This document shows, one piece after another, positions 50,387-54,098 of a stretch of 54,098 bases of DNA. The notes beneath the pieces are model-generated. The model was not told the DNA's origin. It made no database searches and was given only the letters and a program-made list of their open reading frames with translations. The stretch's first letter is position 1. Each line of letters begins with the position of its first letter. This DNA comes from Armatimonadota bacterium (GTDB lineage Bacteria; Armatimonadota; UBA5829; DTJY01): positions 1 to 54,098 of the forward strand of contig JAGONM010000025.1 of assembly GCA_017993055.1 (NCBI GenBank). The letters are read 5' to 3'. A program made the position numbers and the translations under genes.

Positions 50387-53041
50387 ATGAATCAATACGA
50401 TACGCTACCGAAAGTGTACGACCCGCAGGCTGTCGAGCCGAAGTGGTATGACTACTGGATCGAAAAGGGCTACTTCCAGGCCGAGGTAGACCCGTCCAAG
50501 CCGATGTACTCGATCACCATCCCGCCGCCCAACATTACCGGCTCGCTGCACATCGGCCACGCGCTATGCTACACGATCCAGGACGTCCTCGGCCGCTGGA
50601 AGAGAATGCAAGGCTTCAACACGCTGATCCTCCCAGGCACCGACCACGCAGGCATCGCGACCCAGAACAAGGTCGAGCAACAGCTTGCAAAGGATGGACT
50701 CACACGCCACGACCTCGGCCGCGAGAGGTTCATCGAGCTTGTCTGGGAGTGGCGCGATCAGTACGGCAGCACGATCCTCAACCAGTTCAAGCGCATGGGC
50801 TACGGCTTCGACTGGGATCGCCTGCGCTTCACTATGGATGAGGGCTACGTGGACGCCGTCCTCGAGGAGTTCGTCCGCTGGTTCGACGCCGGCCTGATCT
50901 ACCGAGGCGTGCGGGTCATCAACTGGTGCCCGAGATGCCAGACCGCCATCTCCGACATCGAGGTGGAGTACGAGGAGGTCGCCGGTCACCTCTGGCACAT
51001 TGACTATCCGCTGGAGGACGGCTCCGGCGTGATCACGGTCGCCACCACGCGCCCCGAGACGATGCTGGGTGACACCGCGATTGCCGTCAACCCCGAGGAT
51101 GACCGCTACGTCGGAATGGTCGGCAAGAACGCAATCCTGCCGATCATGGGCCGGGCGATCTCGATCGTCGCTGATGCGCACGTCGACCCCGAGTTCGGCA
51201 CCGGCGCCGTCAAGGTGACGCCCGCTCACGACCCGAACGACTTCGAGATCGGCATGCGGCACAACCTGCCCAGCGTGATCGTCATCGGCACGGACGGCTC
51301 GATGACCGGGGAGGCCGGACGGTTCGCCGGCATGGACCGCTATGCCGCGCGCGAGGCGATCGTCGATGAACTGCGAGGCAAGGATCTGCTCGTCCGCGAG
51401 GAGGAGTACCTCCACTCCGTCGGGACGTGCGCCCGATGCGACACGACCATCGAGCCGCTTCTCTCCGAGCAGTGGTTCGCCAAGATGAGCGAGATCGCTC
51501 AGCCGGCCATCGATGTAGTGAAGAACGGCGATGTCCGCTTCGTGCCCGAGCGATACGCTGACACCTACACCGCTTGGATGGAGAACATCCGCGACTGGTG
51601 CATCTCCCGCCAGCTCTGGTGGGGCCACCGCATCCCTGTCTGGAAGTGCCTCGACTGCGGCGAGTACACGGCTGCCAAGACCGAGGTCGAGGCGTGCAAG
51701 AAGTGCGGCTCTAAGAACCTCGAGCAGGACCCGGATGTCCTCGACACATGGTTCTCGTCGGCGCTCTGGCCGTTCGCGACCATGGGCTGGCCAAAGGACA
51801 CTCCGGAGTTGGACTACTTCTACCCGACCTCGGTGCTGGTTACAGCTCGCGACATCATCTACCTCTGGGTCTCCCGGATGATCATGACGAGCCTAGACTT
51901 CCGTGAGCAGATCCCGTTCCATGATGTCTATATCTACGCGACGGTGCTCAACGAGGAGGGCCGGCGCATGAGCAAGTCGCTCGGCACCGGGATAGACCCG
52001 CTCGACACCATAGAGAAGTTCGGGGCCGATGCTCTCAGATTCGCGCTGATCCAGCAGACAGGCAAGAATCAGGACATGCGCTTCTCCGAGGGCCGCGTGG
52101 AAGCGATCCGGTACTTCAGCAACAAAATCTGGAATATCTCGCGGTTCGTGCTCCTGAGCCTGGAGGAGACCGGTCACGCGAGCCCCGAAGCTCCATCGGC
52201 AGATAAGCTTACCCTCGAGGACAAGTGGATCATCAGCCGCCTGCAGGGTACTATCGCCGCCGTGAACAGGGGCCTAGGCGACTACGACATGGACGACGCC
52301 GCCCGCGCGCTCTACGAGTTCCTCTGGAACGAGTACGCCGACTGGTACATTGAGATGGCCAAGCCGAGACTCCGCGGTGAGGAGAGCGCTGGCGTGAAGT
52401 GGGTGCTCTGGCACGTCTTGGAGACTTCGATGCGCCTGATGCACCCAATCATGCCGTTCATCACAGAGCAGATCTGGCAGTCGATCCCGCACGAGGGTGA
52501 TAGCATCATGATCGCCGAGTACCCGAAAGCCGATGAGTCGCTCCGGGATGCATCCGCCGAGGCACAAGTCGGCGCCATCATGGAGATCGTCCGTGCCATC
52601 CGCAACCTTCGCGCGGAGAGCGGCATCACGCCGGACAAGAAGGTCGAGTGCATGATCGTCCCTAAGACGGGTGAGGCGAAGGAGTCCGTCGCAAGTGGTC
52701 TTGAGAGCATCAAGATCCTGGCCAAGGTGAGCAGGCTCGGCATCGCCGCCGCGTCGCCCGCCACCGGAGAGGGCAAGTTCATCTCTGCCCACCTGCCGGT
52801 CGCGGACATCTACATTCCACTCGCCGGTCTGGTGGATATCGACAAGGAGATCGCGCGCATTACCAGTGAGATCGCGAGCGTCGAGAAGGATCTCGCTCGA
52901 AGCGCCGGGAAGCTGGCAAACGAGGCATTCATGGCCAAAGCCGCCGCTCCGATCATCGAGAAGGAGCAGCGCATCGCCCGCGAGTCGACCGAAAAGATCG
53001 AGAAGCTCCAGGAGCGGCTCGCGACCCTGCGAGGGGCGTAA
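50387..53041 (+). CDS. valS: Valyl-tRNA synthetase
   Basis: 884 residues. Class Ia: PPPNITGSLHIGHAL (HIGH motif), editing domain CP1 (TTRPETMLGDTAIAVNP), zinc-like Cys pairs (CLDCGEY, CKKCGSK) in the insertion, KMSKS variant RRMSKSLGTG, the anticodon domain, and a C-terminal coiled coil (~815-884, rich in Glu/Lys/Ala heptads). Charges tRNA-Val. Start ATG 50387 with CAGGAGAG. Controlled by the T-box in front. Confidence 0.96.
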   Translation: MNQYDTLPKVYDPQAVEPKWYDYWIEKGYFQAEVDPSKPMYSITIPPPNITGSLHIGHALCYTIQDVLGRWKRMQGFNTLILPGTDHAGIATQNKVEQQLAKDGLTRHDLGRERFIELVWEWRDQYGSTILNQFKRMGYGFDWDRLRFTMDEGYVDAVLEEFVRWFDAGLIYRGVRVINWCPRCQTAISDIEVEYEEVAGHLWHIDYPLEDGSGVITVATTRPETMLGDTAIAVNPEDDRYVGMVGKNAILPIMGRAISIVADAHVDPEFGTGAVKVTPAHDPNDFEIGMRHNLPSVIVIGTDGSMTGEAGRFAGMDRYAAREAIVDELRGKDLLVREEEYLHSVGTCARCDTTIEPLLSEQWFAKMSEIAQPAIDVVKNGDVRFVPERYADTYTAWMENIRDWCISRQLWWGHRIPVWKCLDCGEYTAAKTEVEACKKCGSKNLEQDPDVLDTWFSSALWPFATMGWPKDTPELDYFYPTSVLVTARDIIYLWVSRMIMTSLDFREQIPFHDVYIYATVLNEEGRRMSKSLGTGIDPLDTIEKFGADALRFALIQQTGKNQDMRFSEGRVEAIRYFSNKIWNISRFVLLSLEETGHASPEAPSADKLTLEDKWIISRLQGTIAAVNRGLGDYDMDDAARALYEFLWNEYADWYIEMAKPRLRGEESAGVKWVLWHVLETSMRLMHPIMPFITEQIWQSIPHEGDSIMIAEYPKADESLRDASAEAQVGAIMEIVRAIRNLRAESGITPDKKVECMIVPKTGEAKESVASGLESIKILAKVSRLGIAAASPATGEGKFISAHLPVADIYIPLAGLVDIDKEIARITSEIASVEKDLARSAGKLANEAFMAKAAAPIIEKEQRIARESTEKIEKLQERLATLRGA

Positions 53042-53046
53042 GCCAT

Positions 53047-53145
53047 TCAGAACACGGAAGCACGGAGGGCCGGGGAGAGCACGGATTCCCGATCGAAAGC
53101 CTTCTCCGTGTCCTCCGCTCCTTCCCTACTTCCGCGTTCTCTGGG
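53047..53145 (+). repeat. Intergenic imperfect inverted repeat (copy B), valS-lipoprotein
   Basis: AGAACACGGAAGCACGGAGG on the left and CTTCCGCGTTCTCTGGGAG on the right pair over most of their length, with a central CTCCGTGTCCTCCG that matches the left arm again. Same building blocks as copy A before argB, and likewise supplies the GGGAG ribosome site of the next gene. Confidence 0.5.
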
Positions 53146-53157
53146 AGTGTGTCGGCA

Positions 53158-54098
53158 GTGAAAAGGTTTGGCATCCTGGCACTTATACTGGCGGCGATGT
53201 TCTCCGGTTGCGGGCGGCGGAACGCGGGGCAGGGGACGACCGAGATCGTTTACCTCACCCGCGCGACGCCCGATCAGCTTGAGGTCTGGCGCAAGGCCAC
53301 CAAGAAGTTCATGCTCCTGAACCCCGACGTCAAGGTGCGCTTCGAGAACCTCCCTTACGCCCAGTACTGGGACAAGTTCCAGACTATGACCGCCGCAGGC
53401 GTCGCGCCCGACGTCATCTTCATGGAGTCGAGCCGCTTCCCCAAGTTCGCGGAGAGTGGCTCCATCGAGAACCTCCAGCCCTACATCGAACGTGACGGTG
53501 ACCTCGATCTTCCCGACTTCTACCCCAAGGCGCTCGATTCATACCGCTGGAACGGAGACATCTACGGCCTGCCCAATGACATCGCGATCGGCGTCGTCTT
53601 CTACAACAAAGACCTCTTCGACGAGGCCGGCCTGCCGTATCCAAGGCAGGGATGGACGTGGGCCGACTACCTTGGGGCTGCGAAGGCGCTTACTTTCGAC
53701 TTCGATGAGGACGGGCGCATCGACCAGTTCGGCACGCTGATCGGCGACTGGCGGCACTTCGTCTGGCAGAACGGCGGAGAGATCGTCGATAGCCCGCTCC
53801 GTCCAACTCGAAGCACGATGAACACGCCGGAGGCCATCGAAGCGCTGCAATGGCTCGTCGACCTGCGGTTCAAGCATCACGTCACCACGCGGCCCGGCGA
53901 ACTGGCGGACATGGGCGGCTACGAGATGTTCATGACCGGCAAGGTGGCGATGATGTTCGGCGGGCACTGGGACGTGCCGACGCTCTCGAAGGTGCGGCGC
54001 TTCCGGTGGGACGTCGCCCCGCTTCCGAAGGGGAAGTTCCGGGCGAACAACGCCTACGGGTCGGCGCTCTGCATCCCGTCGAAGAGTCGGCACAAGGA
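53158..54098 (+). CDS. Extracellular solute-binding lipoprotein of a sugar ABC transporter (partial)
   Basis: 313 codons from GTG 53158, cut by the right window edge. Lipoprotein signal with lipobox FSGC (Cys18). Then VYLTRATPDQLEVWRKATKK, FENLPYAQYWDKFQTMTAAG, PDVIFMESSRFPKFAESG and DIYGLPNDIAIGVVFYNKDLF, the pattern of family 1 sugar-binding proteins. Delivers a carbohydrate to a permease pair presumably encoded downstream. GGGAG 12 nt upstream. Confidence 0.9.
   Translation, partial: MKRFGILALILAAMFSGCGRRNAGQGTTEIVYLTRATPDQLEVWRKATKKFMLLNPDVKVRFENLPYAQYWDKFQTMTAAGVAPDVIFMESSRFPKFAESGSIENLQPYIERDGDLDLPDFYPKALDSYRWNGDIYGLPNDIAIGVVFYNKDLFDEAGLPYPRQGWTWADYLGAAKALTFDFDEDGRIDQFGTLIGDWRHFVWQNGGEIVDSPLRPTRSTMNTPEAIEALQWLVDLRFKHHVTTRPGELADMGGYEMFMTGKVAMMFGGHWDVPTLSKVRRFRWDVAPLPKGKFRANNAYGSALCIPSKSRHK

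Overview
This 54 kb window is chromosomal core-genome DNA of a moderately GC-rich bacterium. Zinc-type S14, zinc-finger S4 and L36, a tRNA-like T-box leader ahead of valS, many GTG/TTG starts and GGAGG ribosome binding sites, and sigma70-like promoters point to a Terrabacteria-type lineage. The large FAD-dependent oxidoreductase, CFI-box secreted protein, sugar-binding lipoprotein and short intergenic repeats of the kind abundant in Armatimonadota make that phylum my best guess. This is inference; no rRNA is present.

Region 1 (1-19.6 kb) is one long S10-spc-alpha superoperon on the plus strand. It starts with the last 41 codons of tuf, then rpsJ-rplCDWB-rpsS-rplV-rpsC-rplP-rpmC-rpsQ-rplNXE, an EF-G-like GTPase, rpsZ-rpsH-rplFR-rpsE-rpmD-rplO-secY-adk-map, rpmJ-rpsMKD-rpoA-rplQ-truA-rplM-rpsI. 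It is odd in two places: a second-type EF-G (fusA paralogue) sits between rplE and rpsZ, and infA is missing between map and rpmJ, where a promoter carrying a 12-bp palindrome in its spacer is found instead.

Region 2 (19.8-28.9 kb) holds a secreted SH3-NlpC/P60 hydrolase and an arginine biosynthesis cluster argJ-argB-argD-[Clp_N]-[Clp_N::argF]-argG-argH (argC absent). The notable system is here. Two Clp/ClpC-type N-terminal domain proteins lie inside the operon, and the second is fused in frame to ornithine carbamoyltransferase. They keep most of the residues that form phosphoarginine pockets in ClpC. Between argB and argD lies a promoter, a 21-codon ORF and a terminator in about 140 bp.

Region 3 (28.9-43.3 kb) is accessory. 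It holds an HtrA-like PDZ protease with a degenerate protease partner, a STAS antagonist, an MFS sugar-type transporter, a sensor SpoIIE/PP2C phosphatase and an RsbW-like protein with a damaged nucleotide site (together a likely partner-switching set). It also holds two paralogous secreted Ser/Tyr-rich proteins, an S1-domain protein, an FAD oxidoreductase, a YihY-type membrane protein and a glutaredoxin.

Region 4 (43.4-54.1 kb) holds tRNA-Arg(UCG), tRNA-Lys(CUU), tRNA-Leu(UAG) and tRNA-Gly(GCC). These are followed by the proteostasis set tig-clpP-clpX-lon, a T-box leader with a GTC specifier and valS, and then the start of a lipoprotein sugar-binding protein cut by the window end. No CRISPR array, insertion sequence or prophage was seen.
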